Assembly: GCA_028829895.1 (NCBI GenBank) | Contig: CM054179.1 | Location: 52,339,391 to 52,403,390 of the forward strand | Source: Sinotaia quadrata | Lineage: Eukaryota; Mollusca; Gastropoda; Architaenioglossa; Viviparidae | Direction of reading: 5' to 3' | DNA length: 64,000 nt | Shown: positions 22,701 to 36,000 of the stretch, piece by piece | Layout: the number at the start of each line of letters is the position of its first letter | Numbering within the stretch: the first letter of the stretch is position 1 | Notes under the pieces: model-generated | Seen by the model: only the letters and a program-made list of their open reading frames with translations | What the model was told of the DNA's origin: nothing | Databases searched by the model: none | Made by a program: the position numbers and the translations under genes

Positions 22701-25700
22701 ATGAATGTTTCATTGTAAGAATGAAAAAAATATGAGTGTTCTTAAATTCCCTTTGATAAACATAAAATTTATGAAATGTTCAGCAAATTCTGGAAATATT
22801 CTCATCTGAATAAGTGTCCACTATTTCCATTTCTGTCTGTCTCTCTACAGTTTTGATTTGCGTCACTAGAGATTTCTGAGAAATGGATGCCCCAACAACT
22901 ACTGCAGAAGAAAACTAGTCTCATTAGACCATGATACAAAATGCTTCGACCAGAAAACATATTTTACTCCTGCTGTTGAAGTAAGCAGGAATTATTTTAA
23001 GTCGATATTCAGTGAGTAGAACATTTTGAAACAAAAAGTTTAAGAAAATTTGATGAGGCTTCAGACAAATCATCAAGCAGCAAGTAAAAGCTGAACAGTA
23101 ATACTCCGTTGATTATGAGGCCTGATTACATTCACTAATAATTTATCAGTCATTTCCAGACATAGTTTGCAGTTCAATATTCTTAGTTATAGATGCACAT
23201 TATCATTTTAAATTCATCAATGAAATTTTAATCTTAAAGAATACTACTTTGAGAAGTGAAGTATCAATTCCGAGATAAGGTTTAATATTTAGGTCTGATG
23301 ACATGAGAAATAAGCATTTTCTTGAAAATCTAATATACTTGCTTGATCAGCTGAACCACTTGTCAAGAGAAATTGTTTCATTTGCAGCTGAAAAAAATCA
23401 CTAACACCTTTAATGCAATCCCATTTAAAATGTAAATTAAATCAATCATGAAACAGTTCTATAAAGTGTTTTAAAAAATCTTTTGACTAATGAGTTTCAG
23501 ACTGCTTGATACATAATTTTAAGTCAAACATCCCCTTATCAACATATCACTGATTATGGTACTGAGAGTAAAATATATGGATTCTGATAGATAAAATAAT
23601 CAAATGTTAAAAACAAAAGAGAGATCCTATGTAATAAAATTACAATATTACATTGGCTTTTAAAAAAATCTTTCCTTATAAATAATCTAATCCAATTAAA
23701 AAAGATCTTGATTAAAAGGATTTAATTCACACTGTAAACAAATCAAATTACAAAACAAACATTGGCTAGCTAAGAAGGGGATAAAAACTTTATACACTTC
23801 ACATAATTAAACATCTTTTTAAGAAAATGATGCACAGTCATCATTTGGGCTATATTTTACTTGTTTAATGGTTGTATGCTTGAAATACAAATGCCATTTA
23901 AAGCTTGGCTACCAGCCAAACTCAAAACATATGTAGCTGAATGATAACTGATAGCAAATCAGTGCATTGTTTCTGAAACCCAAAATACATAAAACTGCTA
24001 GAAATAGTTGGGCTCAAGCACTGTTTTAAAAAGATCTTGATGCAGACTACAAGAATCTACAAGTATTCAGTGAAACTTTGACACTGGGGATATGGTTTGA
24101 GCACCTATGTTTAGGAACTCAATGACTTCTAAATACCAAGAATCTAGTATGAGAATCTACTTACACCCTATTGAACATCACATCTGAATACTATTATCTA
24201 ATTATTAAAATCTAATTAATCTCTTTGGGATACAATCTCTAAACACTGAGTACCTGGATGCCATGGTTTCAAAAGTAAGTGGAAAATTCTGTGTGTGGAG
24301 TTCATTCAATTAGATATTTAGTAACTTAAGGTTTTTCAATAACTAAATCACTAAAGGCAGTCAAATAAAAAAAAAAACAAGAACATTTTCTATTACCTTT
24401 CTCTTTCAAAGATAAATAATTTAATAAATGAATATTTTAAATACTGTAAATGTATCCTGATTTTCTTGTAAATGTAGTAGGATATGGTTCATATATCCAC
24501 TTAAAAGTAATTTAAAAACCAAAAGTTGTATTAAAATTTGGAAATGACTATAATCATAATATTCAGACAAAAATAAGAATATTTTAACAACTGTATGTCT
24601 TCTTACACCTTAAACAATAACAATAAAAAATGATCCAATAAAAGTTTGCCAAGAAAAAACTTGGACTTTTACAACTAAAGAAAAAACAGTTCAAACAAAT
24701 CAATTAACCTAAAACATTTAACTGAGCAAGAAGCCTATCTTGCTATAATCAAACAAACAAAAAATATTTTCACCCAAAATACAATATATTCTAAAATAAG
24801 AATCTTTTTTAATTCTGATAAAATGAGTTTTAATAAAAAATGAAGTGTCAAAACTTAAAAACCTGGAACATATTCATAAAAGATCCACATTAAAAATCTA
24901 CATATCCCTTCAAATAAAAAAAAAAGAAAAAAAAAGGATTTTGTAGTGAGAATATAAAAAATATAAAAAAGAAGAGAGAAATGAGATTCCCAAACATATA
25001 AAAATACTGTATACATTTGATTGCTATCTTCATGCTATAAGATTTTTATAGCCCACTGATGAACTCAGAACAAAACCAATCTAAGGACAGTTTACATATT
25101 GAAACAAATAAAAATAAATATCTGATACAGTATCTATTGCAATTTAGTTGTTTGATAATTTCTATGCCAAAATATCTTACATTCCTGGTAATTTGATACA
25201 TCTGTAACCTTGCTGGTGATGAAAAATGAATTGACGTTTCTACACTTTACCGTAACTAATATAAATGTACATACTGAATAGGAGTTGTGAACATATTAAA
25301 GTGTGTTAAGTCCCAGTCAAATGTGTAGGTCTAAACAAAAACTATTACTAGATCTCAAATGATACAGTACTGTTTGACTGTAAATGTACATATTGAAAAT
25401 GAGCTGCAAGTATATTATTAAAGTGTGTTATATTCAAGTCAAATTGAAGATGAAAACAAAACTATTACAAGATCTCAAATGATATCTGTTCAGATTGACT
25501 GTATATGCACATAGTGAAAATGAGCTGCAAGTATATTATTAAAGTGTATGTTCAAGTTAAATGTGAAGATGTAAACAAAACTATTATAATATCTCAAATG
25601 ATTACCAACTGTGAGCAATATCAAACTTTGCAGGAAGTTAGCTTATTCAAAATGCAAAGTGTTTTTAAACATAAAATATATACCAAGAACAATATTTGTT

Positions 25701-26009
25701 TGCCTATATTGCAGTTCTAGCTCACTCTTGAATTAAAGAAAACAAAGGTTCAATGCCTTATGCTTGAACCCACCACATCTACCTCACTAAGAAATAAACG
25801 TGAGCAGTTTATTGAAATTTTCAAACAGTTCTCATATTCAAGAGAAATTTGCTTCACTGAAATATATCCAAACATTTATTTATCACAAGTGTCTGTCAAG
25901 CTCACAAGATGCACAATAATAGCGGTTCCCTCCTCTAAAATGTGATTTTTTTTTTAAACTGCAATAACAATTAAATTTTCTACTTATGCAGATTTAACAG
26001 AATCCAGTA
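19761..26009. other. AT-rich DNA between convergent PUSL1 and GMPS
   Basis: No exon, RNA gene or mobile-element end was recognised here. Many A and T homopolymers occur, and one 120 bp triplication (25261-25612). Part could be a long GMPS 3' untranslated region. Unlike the neighbouring introns, most of it has no minisatellites. Confidence 0.5.
25261..25612. repeat. About 120 bp tandem triplication
   Basis: Three successive units each contain 'atgtacatattgaaaatgag', 'attaaagtgtgtta' and 'aaaactattacaagatctca' in the same order, at about 25261, 25381 and 25502, with progressive divergence. Confidence 0.88.
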
Positions 26010-26249
26010 TTTATTAAGTGATTCATTATATCAAACAGTAATATCAACAGATCTTATGCACAATACTACTTTTTTTCTTTCAGCTATGATATGCATGTGC
26101 GATGAACAAAGATTTCAATATCAGTTTTGAATGGCTCTGTAACAATGGACCCGTCTGGTGCACTAAAAAAGTGTCTTAAAACAAATATTTTTTATAAATA
26201 ATTAAGGGGCGGTTATTTTAAAACAGACTAAAAATGCTTAGAACTCCTT
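26010..26249 (-). other. GMPS 3' untranslated region with candidate poly(A) signal
   Basis: On the minus strand an AATAAA (TTTATT on +) lies at 26010-26015, about 240 bases after the stop. Other TTTATT sites further down (for example about 25810 and 25878) could also be used. Confidence 0.4.
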
Positions 26250-26351
26250 TTACTCCCACTCTGTTGTACCAGGAGGCTTTGCAGTGAGATCATACAAGAC
26301 ACGTGAGATGCTAGGAACTTCACCTACTGCTTCAACCATTTGCTCCAAAAC
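26250..26351 (-). CDS. GMPS: GMPS coding exon 16 (last)
   Basis: [20 protein letters not shown] then [13 protein letters not shown] and TAA. The PPGTTEWE end is the invariant C-terminus of eukaryotic and bacterial GMP synthetases. Acceptor gttttgtgcag, 102 bases. Confidence 0.98.
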   Translation of the reverse strand, partial: VLEQMVEAVGEVPSISRVLYDLTAKPPGTTEWE

Positions 26352-29300
26352 CTGCACAAAACACATTTTTCTCTTAATGTTACATTCAATTTACTAATGA
26401 AATAAACTGAGAAGTACACATTTACTTCACAATCTACACATTTACTGCGTCCTCAAAATTACAAAAATTACAAAAAAAATTCTAAAGACAGATTTTCCCC
26501 AGCAAAATTAATGCTTCTTGAATACATTTCAGATGTACATACAGAAGGAGTAGGGCACACACTCTAATACAAGTCCACAAAGCTTGTGTGTGTGTGTGCA
26601 TACACACACACACATGTATAAGACAACAAACTGAAAGTACCCTTTCAGTTATCCATCCCTTATCTGAGAGTAGTGGTGACAATGGGTGCCCGGGTACCCG
26701 TTGTCGTGCTGATACCTGGGTAGTAAAATTGAGAACGGGTACCCATGGTAATGCGGCCCTTATGTATACATGATTTAGCACACTCCCCCACTGGTCACAC
26801 TCGCCTCCCGCCCATAGATGGCAGTTGCTAAATCGTGCTGGCCGTGGGTTGGCTTACGCGCTGAACAGCTGCTGTACCTAGATCTAATTATTTACGACAT
26901 AGATCACCAATCATCACAGCTCGCACCCTTTCTTTTGTGCACGTTAACAAGTGTAGCCTGCTATTGATGTTAATAAGAGTTCAGTAAATAAACTTGTCAA
27001 TAAATTAAATAATAACGTAATATTTTTATTATGGAGAAAGACATTGTTTGCGTGGAGTTACACCAAGCAATTGGATAGTGACACAACGAAATGCAATCTG
27101 TGTGATGAAATTCTATCAGCGAAGGGCGATTGAACTTGATGCCCTATTTTTAAATACGTTATTGTTGACATTTTATTTAATTTTAGTTTATGTAATGATT
27201 GATAATATTAAAAATAAAGGTTTGCATACATATAAAGATCATAACTAATAGTAAGCCACTCGATGCATACCTTTGGCTACTGTGTGAAATAGAGCGTTTA
27301 TGTAATAATTGATAATATTAAAAATAAAAGTTTGTGTTGTACAAATAAAGATCATAACTAATAGCTAGTAAGTCACTAGATGCATACCTTTGGCTACTGT
27401 GTGAAATAGAGCGCATGCTTAATGGTTAAGTAGCTTTGTGTAGAGATCGCGAGTTGCGATGGAGATTATGCTAATTTTCGAACAGGTACCCGTTCAAAAT
27501 TTGGACAGGTACCTGGGCAGCATTTTAGAAAAAATTGACAGCCCTATCTGAGAGTAATCTCCCTTTATTATCTTTTATGATGTCTGAAAATAGTGGGGAA
27601 GAAAACAAAATCTTTGCAAATGCGCATTTGTTTAGCTTAGTATTCATGAAATATTTATTAGAAAATTATTTTCATCATAAAATAGGATGTGTATAGATTA
27701 GGAATATCACAAACAGGAGAAGGGACTTTTACATATAGAATGTAAAACAAAAAATGTAGTTCAAAGAGCATGCCTAGATGACTAGAAATCTTAGACTGAG
27801 TCACAATGGTTTTTATGTATTAATGTGGAACACTAAACTTGATAAGAATCTTCTCACGTCTGAGGTAAAAAAGAAAGGGCTTTTGTGAATCTGTAAAAGT
27901 TTAGAAAAACAAAGTAAAAAGCTTTCTTTGCCAAAGGATTGAATATTGCAATGTGTAAAGTAGTAGTGAATAACCAATGGCTGAGAAACAAGCTGAATGG
28001 TAGAACCAGCAACATAAACTTAGAAATTTCTAAAATCTTTGATTATAAGCACAAGAAAGTAAACATCTTTGAAATCCAGACTTGAAGCATCTCCCAGTGA
28101 AAAAGCATTACATATGATTTCAATAGATAGAATCTTGAAGTGAGAGAATGCAGCAAAATCTTTTCAGAGTGGTTAATCTAAAGTGGTGCCAGAGAAAGTC
28201 TGGAAATGATACCTAGATATCCTCCTGCTGCTCTAGGAGATATTCTCTGAGATAATACATCTGATTTTTTCTGAACTTATGATACCTTGGTGACATGTTT
28301 GGAAAGAGGGGTTGCAAAAAGACTAACTGTTAATCAAAGAACCCATGCAATCCAAAACTGCTCCCCAAAATGATAAATACCACCCCCCCCATACACACTA
28401 CGCTTGAGCCCCAACAGTCACGAATATTTGCTCCTTCCTGAGGTAACTTTTGTTATGCTCATTCTCCCTCCTTCTCTTGGAATCTTTACATCCTTCTAGA
28501 ATTAAGAAAATGAAGGGAGCTGTTTTCTTGGTCTGAATATACTATGGTTGCCTACTTGTAACCATAGTGTTAAAGATGGGGTAAAACAAACAATAAAACT
28601 AAGTGTGATAATAATGCTAAAAAGAAGTAATGCACAAAATGAATTATATGTGACAATAGTGCAAAAAAACGGTTGACACAAGAAGTAAATCTAAATGTGA
28701 TCATGTATTAAATGGGTTAACTCAAGAAGGAAAACTACATACAGTGATGTAAGGGGTAATACAAAAAGTAAATCTAAGTGTGACTATAGACTTTTTTACA
28801 CAAGAAGTAAGCCTACGTTTATTTATATGTGACTGTAGTGTTAAAGAGGGTACAGACAGGAAATAAAACATATGTGACTGTAATGTTAAAGGGGATAATA
28901 CAAGGAAGGAATCTAGATACGACTGCACAGTGTTAAAGCGGGTACAGACAGGAAATAAACATACATGAGACTTTAATGTTAAAGGGGGTAACACAAAATG
29001 AAATCTAGACTTGACTGTAGTGTTAAAGAGGGTACACATAGGAAATAAACATATGTGTGATTGTAATCTTAAAGGGGTAACACAAGAAGTGAACTATTTC
29101 AACAAATATGCCAGCATACCCCAATTTGTTAGTACCTATAGGGTGGGTAACCAGAAAAACTTTAATCATGGCAACTCTTTCCTGCATTAATATTATCTTG
29201 GTGTACTGGCTGCAATGGCTATGTTCAGAACTGATCTGTCCACTAATAGGGCAATATCCTAATGGTGTCCTTTATGATATTGATATCATATGATGAAACC

Positions 29301-32300
29301 TAAATAAAATACTAATTTATATCTTTTATTTATTAACTAATAGTAAACATTCAATATATGAATAAACCAACAAAAGTATATATTTGAAACATAAAACAGG
29401 CTGTCACAAAAAAATTGCAAATTTTAGAAGCATTTTGCTTGAAAAAAATGCTATAAATGCAAAGGTCATAAAAAGATCTCTAATAATTTCAGAAAACGTA
29501 TTCTTGAAAGTGTATGAAGAAGAAAACTATTAAAAAGAGCAGTATTCAAGTGTTAACAAATGCTTACTTCAATGGGTAGTTGTTTTCCAGGTATTGCTGG
29601 AATTCCGGTCATAAAGTCATTGGTGATAAAAGTGCGAATGACAACAGACCGTTGGCATGATGGTAAATGCATGCTTGGATCACGGTCAAAGTGTACAGGG
29701 ATCAAGATAACTGGCATCTGGCTTATGTTACCACTGGCACCGGATTCTAGCAAAATAGAAGTAGCGAGATGGTCTGCCTGTCGCAGAGTACTCAACACAC
29801 CTTTAGTTAGAAAGGTGGGTGTAATGTCCTCAATAGGGTAGCGTATCGAACCACCAAATGCATATACTAGCCTATAAAAGAAGAATAGAAGAACATTTTT
29901 AAAAACATATTTTTAAAAAATAAGTCTGGAAATGTCAGCAAGTATTCTTTAGAAAATAAATTATTTGTTAGAAATGTATTAATTCCCCAGTGATTATGCA
30001 ATTTTTCCAGTATACAACCAAACAACCGTACTGCAGTAGTTAAGTACAGATTACATCATGTGAAAGACAGATCCTAAAAAAACTGAGAAAAGCATAAGAA
30101 AACTGAACCCGTAATCCACACCCTAAAGTAATATACATGTAAGAAAGCTCAACCAGTAGCAAAGATCCATGATTAGTGTCTTCTTAATGCCATTTTTTTC
30201 ATTGGTGCAGACAAAACATGTGTACCAGGTCAGGGCTGTGTTTTCAATGGTACAGGCAAGACATGTCAGGTCAGAGCTGTGTTTGTACAGGCAAGATGTG
30301 TAAAGCAGTGTTTTCAATGGTACAGGCAAGACATGTCAGGTCAGAGCTGTGTTTGTACAGGCAAGATGTGTAAAGCAGTGTTTTCAATGGTACAGGCAAG
30401 ACATGTCAGATCAGAGCAGTGTTTTCATTCAATTGAATTTCAAGACTATAATGTTAGGTTAGAGATGTGTTTGTAAATGTTTTCTAAGGAAGCATTAGCT
30501 TCCTATAATGGGTTCATTGTTACTGAGGTTATTATCATCATTTTTATATTTTTCCTATTTCTTAGCTGATCCCTCAACTGTTTTGGAGATATCATGGTTG
30601 ATTGAGTATTGCCTGTGGTCAGCCTACATGTGTAATATATATACTAATTAGTGTTAAGGACATAAAATCAGATGTCTAACACAGAGCAAGCACCAAAGCC
30701 AATACTAACCTAGATATTAGCTGACAGCAATCTTGGTCTGATTGGAATATATTTTATTTCTCACAAAATCTTGAGAAAAGGATAGCACAAAAGGGATTGA
30801 GTTTTTGTCTCTTAACAGTTTGGGCAAGTATGACCAGGTTGCTGGGTAATAATGACAGCACTCAGAGACTCACATTGGATGTTAAAGTGCAATCAAATGA
30901 ACAATTACCAATCAAGATCAATGTGGCTCTGACATACTGGAGGGGTTAGGTAAACCGAGGTTAATAGGGGAGAGCTCTCTGCTTAATGACTTGCTATAGC
31001 CAGTCAGTCATCAAATGTACTAACTTAACCAAATGAGTTCAAATAACAAAGAATATGAAAGTAGCAGCAGTGGCTGGTCTCAGCCCAAACCATGGGATGG
31101 TACTCTTTGTACTGAAATGATGGTGTCTACATGGGAGAGTACTCTTTGTACTGAAATGACAGTGTCTACACAGGACAGTACTACTTGTATTGAAATGATA
31201 GCATCTATTAGGAAGGGGAGGAAAATGAGGTGTTGTGTTTGCATGACTCTTTGTAAAACTTAATGGTGAATGAAACAGCAGTGAGAGAATTTTCCTCAAC
31301 AGGCAGCAGGATAACAAAACTTACTGGTACAGAGATATTTTCTGACCTAGTTTGTCAAGATCTAATTCAAACATACCTGTAATGAGTTTGAAAATTTCAA
31401 TAAAGCATAAATAAGCTGGAACCAAAACACTAAAACTCACCAACCTGGGAATTTAAAAGACATGGATTTTAAAAAAAATCACCATCTGCTTCAAGTATAC
31501 ATAGGTTTTATATATTAAAAGTAAGATAATTATTACATTTAATAAACTCAGATAATAAAATGACAAATCAACATATAAAATAAATCTTGATGATACTGGA
31601 TAACAGCATTCAGACCTCACAATTCAAGCTAGCCTTGTGATCTTATCCTCTTATTAACAGAAAATCATTTGCAGTACTTTGAAAAATCTAATATTATATG
31701 GTTTTATTTAACTACATCTAAACATAATAGGAAATCAGTGAAAACAACATGATATTAATTTTAAGAAAATGAAGCTAAATGTAAGTATAGCATAATATGG
31801 TGATGTGACTAATAAACTGGCTTGAAAGGGACTGAGTTCTATGCATAATGTGGTAGAATTTGTGAAAAGTTAACATACACATGCAGTTATAAAGTTCCCA
31901 AAAAATTCAATTTTACTCCGTTGGAATGGGGGACCCCTAGCTCTAACTCAGTACAAACTGCACATAACTCCTATAGTAAGTATTCAGGAAAAAAATTTAA
32001 GAAAAATTTCTTGTTCAACTACCTTGATGATAGGTGACTAATTAAAAGTTGACTTTTACATCTGACATAAATTTTGAAAAAAAATATATTTTTATTTCAT
32101 TACAAACATAAAGACAACTGTGAAACATTTAAGTAATCTAAATAAAATGCACACAACCAATAAGAAATGTAATAAAATTACCACTCAAACATGACTGATC
32201 ATAAACAGATAAAATGTGCTAAAATCACAAAATAAATTTAAAATTGAAACAATTCATAAACCTGTTAATGTTGCGACACACACGAGGAATGATTCTGGCT

Positions 32301-33008
32301 AGTTGAATGAGGTCATTCCAGTCTGGTTGATTATCAGAAGACAGAGCTGTTACATAGCTGTATGTCCTACAATCACCCTGCAATAAACCAATGTTTACTT
32401 TTTGAAAAGCAGCAACACAAAAATTAAAAAAAACCATGCCGTTCTTAACTAAAATTGATATCAATAGCAATACTTCAGCATCTGTAGTGTTAGAGCATCA
32501 CTCATTCTAGCAGTCCAAATTCATGTGCAATAATTTAAATGTAGTTTAGATATATTATTATTCTTCTGAAGTAATCTATATCAGTTATAAAAGTAATAAT
32601 AAATACAAGTTAATTTACAGCAAAATTCCAAACAAATTTTTTAACTTATTTTTATATCCAGTGTGTGCATGCATAGGCCCTATATTATACAACCATCCAA
32701 GCAAAGAATTTATTCAAATCATTTCAAAAATGTAAGCTTAGCATGATACAATTAATTCTAAATATTAACTTGTAATATTTGTGAATCCCTATTTTTAGTG
32801 TGTGCATAGGCCTTATATTATACAACCATCCAAATGTATGGGGGTGACTTCTCTGTCAATGTATGATCGCTTAAAATACTGAGCTATTTTATTTAGTACT
32901 AGTACACACTGTTCAAGCAGGTATGGTGTAAAAGATGTCCTCTGTCCCCACTCACTGGAAACTTACTGAAAATTTGTAGAGAGAGAGAGCGCGTGCGTGC
33001 GTGCGTGC

Positions 33009-33045
<37 letters not shown>

Positions 33046-36000
33046 AAGAGTTAAAACAGAGAGGCATCTTAATAATCTTAATACACCTGATAAGAAAAAG
33101 GTTATCAATATAAGAGTGCTGTATGAATAAGGAGCACAACAAAAGACATAATGCTCACCTGAACACCAACCGTTTTGATGGGCAAAAGAGTGGCTGTAAG
33201 CTCATACTTATTAGAGATGGCTGTTAATAAGTCCTGTTCCTCTGGTGTTGTTCCATTTCGCACACGAGCCAATAAAGAATGAGGCTGTGAAAGTGGAATT
33301 TTTTTGATGTAATTAATACTTACAACATTCATTAATCAAAATTATAAAATATATCTACATAACACCAATAAAAAAGTACCATAAGATGCAGTATTTACAA
33401 AAAGTTCTTATCTTTCTAACACAGTAAATGTTTTCCTCGTCAGAAGTGGTATTTACTCTTCTCTTGGAGTGAATAGTTTCCCCAACAAAAGGAGCATTTT
33501 AAAAAGTCTTTTTGTCACAGTAAAGAGTTTCCTCAATAGAAGAACTATTTACACAAAAGTCTCTTCTGCAAGAGTTAATAATTTCCTCAATAAAAGTAAT
33601 ATTTACATTTTTTTTAAAGTGAATAGTTTCCTCAACAAAAGTCTCTTCTATCAGAGTGAATAGTTTCCAAAAACAAAAGTAGTATTTACACAAAATATTC
33701 TTCCTTTCAACCAAATGAAATATTTTCCTCAACAACTGAGTGACCATAATATTAGTCAATGTTACCAGTCATACAAGAAGCTAAAGTGATCAGTAGTCAT
33801 TGAGCACAACTGTGGTGGAGATAACAGAAGAGAAAATTAAATTCTTTCTACTCATGTACCTTACAAAAACAAGTTTGTCTCTTCATTCTTTGTGTCTGCT
33901 TTATGCCATAAAGAACTGTTTATATATAGACAATTTTTCCAAGGAAAAAACTGGAAAGAGGGGAGGGGGAGAAATATAAAGAAAAGGTGGGAGATTATAT
34001 ATAAAGACAATTTTTCCAAGGGAAACAAGGGGAGATGAGTACACAATGAAAATTAGACTGTAAAGATCAAAGCAAAAATTAGCATTGAGCACAGCTTACT
34101 GGAAAAGATACATGTTAGAATGAAAGCCCAGTTTCTAATCAAACAAAAATAAAGTGAATACTATAGGGTATCCTATCTTTACAACTTTTGTGCATATATA
34201 AAATGGAGGTGAGGAAATACTGGGGTTATCCCATTTTACAGAGAAACTCATCAAGTTTTTCTGAATACCAAATTTTGACATCTTCATTCCTCTCCTCAGC
34301 CACAATGAATCCATAGGAGAAAGCACACTGTGTTGAGTTGGTTTTTTTTTTTTAATTCAAACAAAATCTGATACACACATCCAGGAAAGGTTTAGAGTTC
34401 ATTACAACTTTATTAAAAAGAAACTTTTGGGGGTTTTGTGTATAAATTTCTTTGATTGGTAATTTTATGTATGATTGTAAATATTTTAGTTAATATCAAA
34501 GTTGTAAAGATAATTTTCAGGCACCCTGCATATTGTAAGAGAAAAGACATAGTGATTTGATAGTGTTTAGATGTTCAACTTAGTAAAAGCAGTTAGCTTG
34601 TACCAGTCTGAGCATAATAAATGGTACAGATGTAGCTTGTGATGGCAGAACATGCTAGCTTCAATTTCTTTACTGCAGAATTAAATGTAGATGAATTCAA
34701 ATAAGTACTACCTTATGTAAGTTATAAATGACTAAACAAGGTCATAGAACATGTTTGGAGTACCTATTACAATTATATGATTTTTGAGTACACTCACAAT
34801 ATTTCAGCAGATGTGCAATAATATTGATTAAAGTTCAAGTTCAATATAAATACTATATCATCTCAACAATGCAACAAAATCTAAAACTATATTTGGTTCT
34901 TTTCTCAACACCATTTTATTGAACTATGAGAAAATGATAGTTACAATCAGAATGTATTAAATCTGTTTTGTAAGAAAAAACTGGCAAAGTATTACATTAA
35001 GGAAATAACAGATGCACACAGACAACATGACAAGTCTTAAACAATAAGGACGTGGCACTCATGTACCTTTTGCAAATGGAAGTAGAAGATAAAATTACCT
35101 TTTGAATATAAACTTAGAGAGTGAAAGGACTTCTTGAAAACTGAAGTTATGTGCAGTTCTGATAAACCCCTAGAGTTTGAGACATTTACATTAAAAGCTG
35201 TAAAACATATCATACCGTTTTAAGAGCATTGACAAAGTCGACCATAATCTTGAGCATGATACCTGTTTCTGCAAAATCTTTACATATGAATGGCTCCTCA
35301 GCACATATAACACGTATAGCCAGACCAGGGCCTGGAAAATATCAAATTTGTCAACTTAAAACTACAATGTTAAAAAAGCCATTAGTCACATGATATAAGG
35401 TTATACATATATATAACATATAAAATATAAATATTTTGTGTGTGCATGTATATGTGTATGGTTGCTTATTATGCAACGGTCTCAACTTTTTGCTTGCTAT
35501 TACATGAGATTGTTTAAAGTGTAGTCAAGAATTGAACTCTGTTCTTTTGTTCATGAACACAGCTTTCAATTTGTAAATGTAACTGTGTTTTAGTGTGGTT
35601 TATATTTTACTTATAATAAACTTGAAAAGTCACACATTCATTACGTCTAAAAATAGTTGACCACAAATAACGACACTAAATTAATGATATCTCAAAAAAG
35701 TATTGCAGCTATCATCACAATTTTTTGTACACAAACTTATTTCATCAGTACACTATATTTTGAGCATAAAATATTTGTACTATATGAAGTAGAAAAAAAT
35801 AAGTGGCACTACCTACAACTACTCAAAAATGGTGCAGATAGTCAGTGAACATACGTTTGATTAACATTTTACATTAATGGACTTGCTATCTGCTTCAGCT
35901 GCTTTAAACTTTGCTGACGAGGCACCCCATCATCTCAAAAAACATCATATTGTAGAGGCGACACCTGAAAGTGAACATTTCACATTTGCAAGTGATGGGA

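Larger units (their letters stand above)
26352..29567. other. GMPS intron 15 with hAT element and degenerate repeat
   Basis: Contains the 26671-27546 hAT-type element and a 28550-29095 degenerate array. A palindromic TG/CA stretch lies at 26585-26615. The rest shows nothing recognisable. Confidence 0.75.
29872..32261. other. GMPS intron 14
   Basis: Contains two short tandem arrays (30200-30420 and 31090-31207). The rest is AT-rich and unremarkable. Confidence 0.7.

Noticed and set aside
26585..26625. TG/CA inverted repeat as a functional hairpin
   Set aside because: Simple (TG)n next to (CA)n; a microsatellite palindrome explains it.
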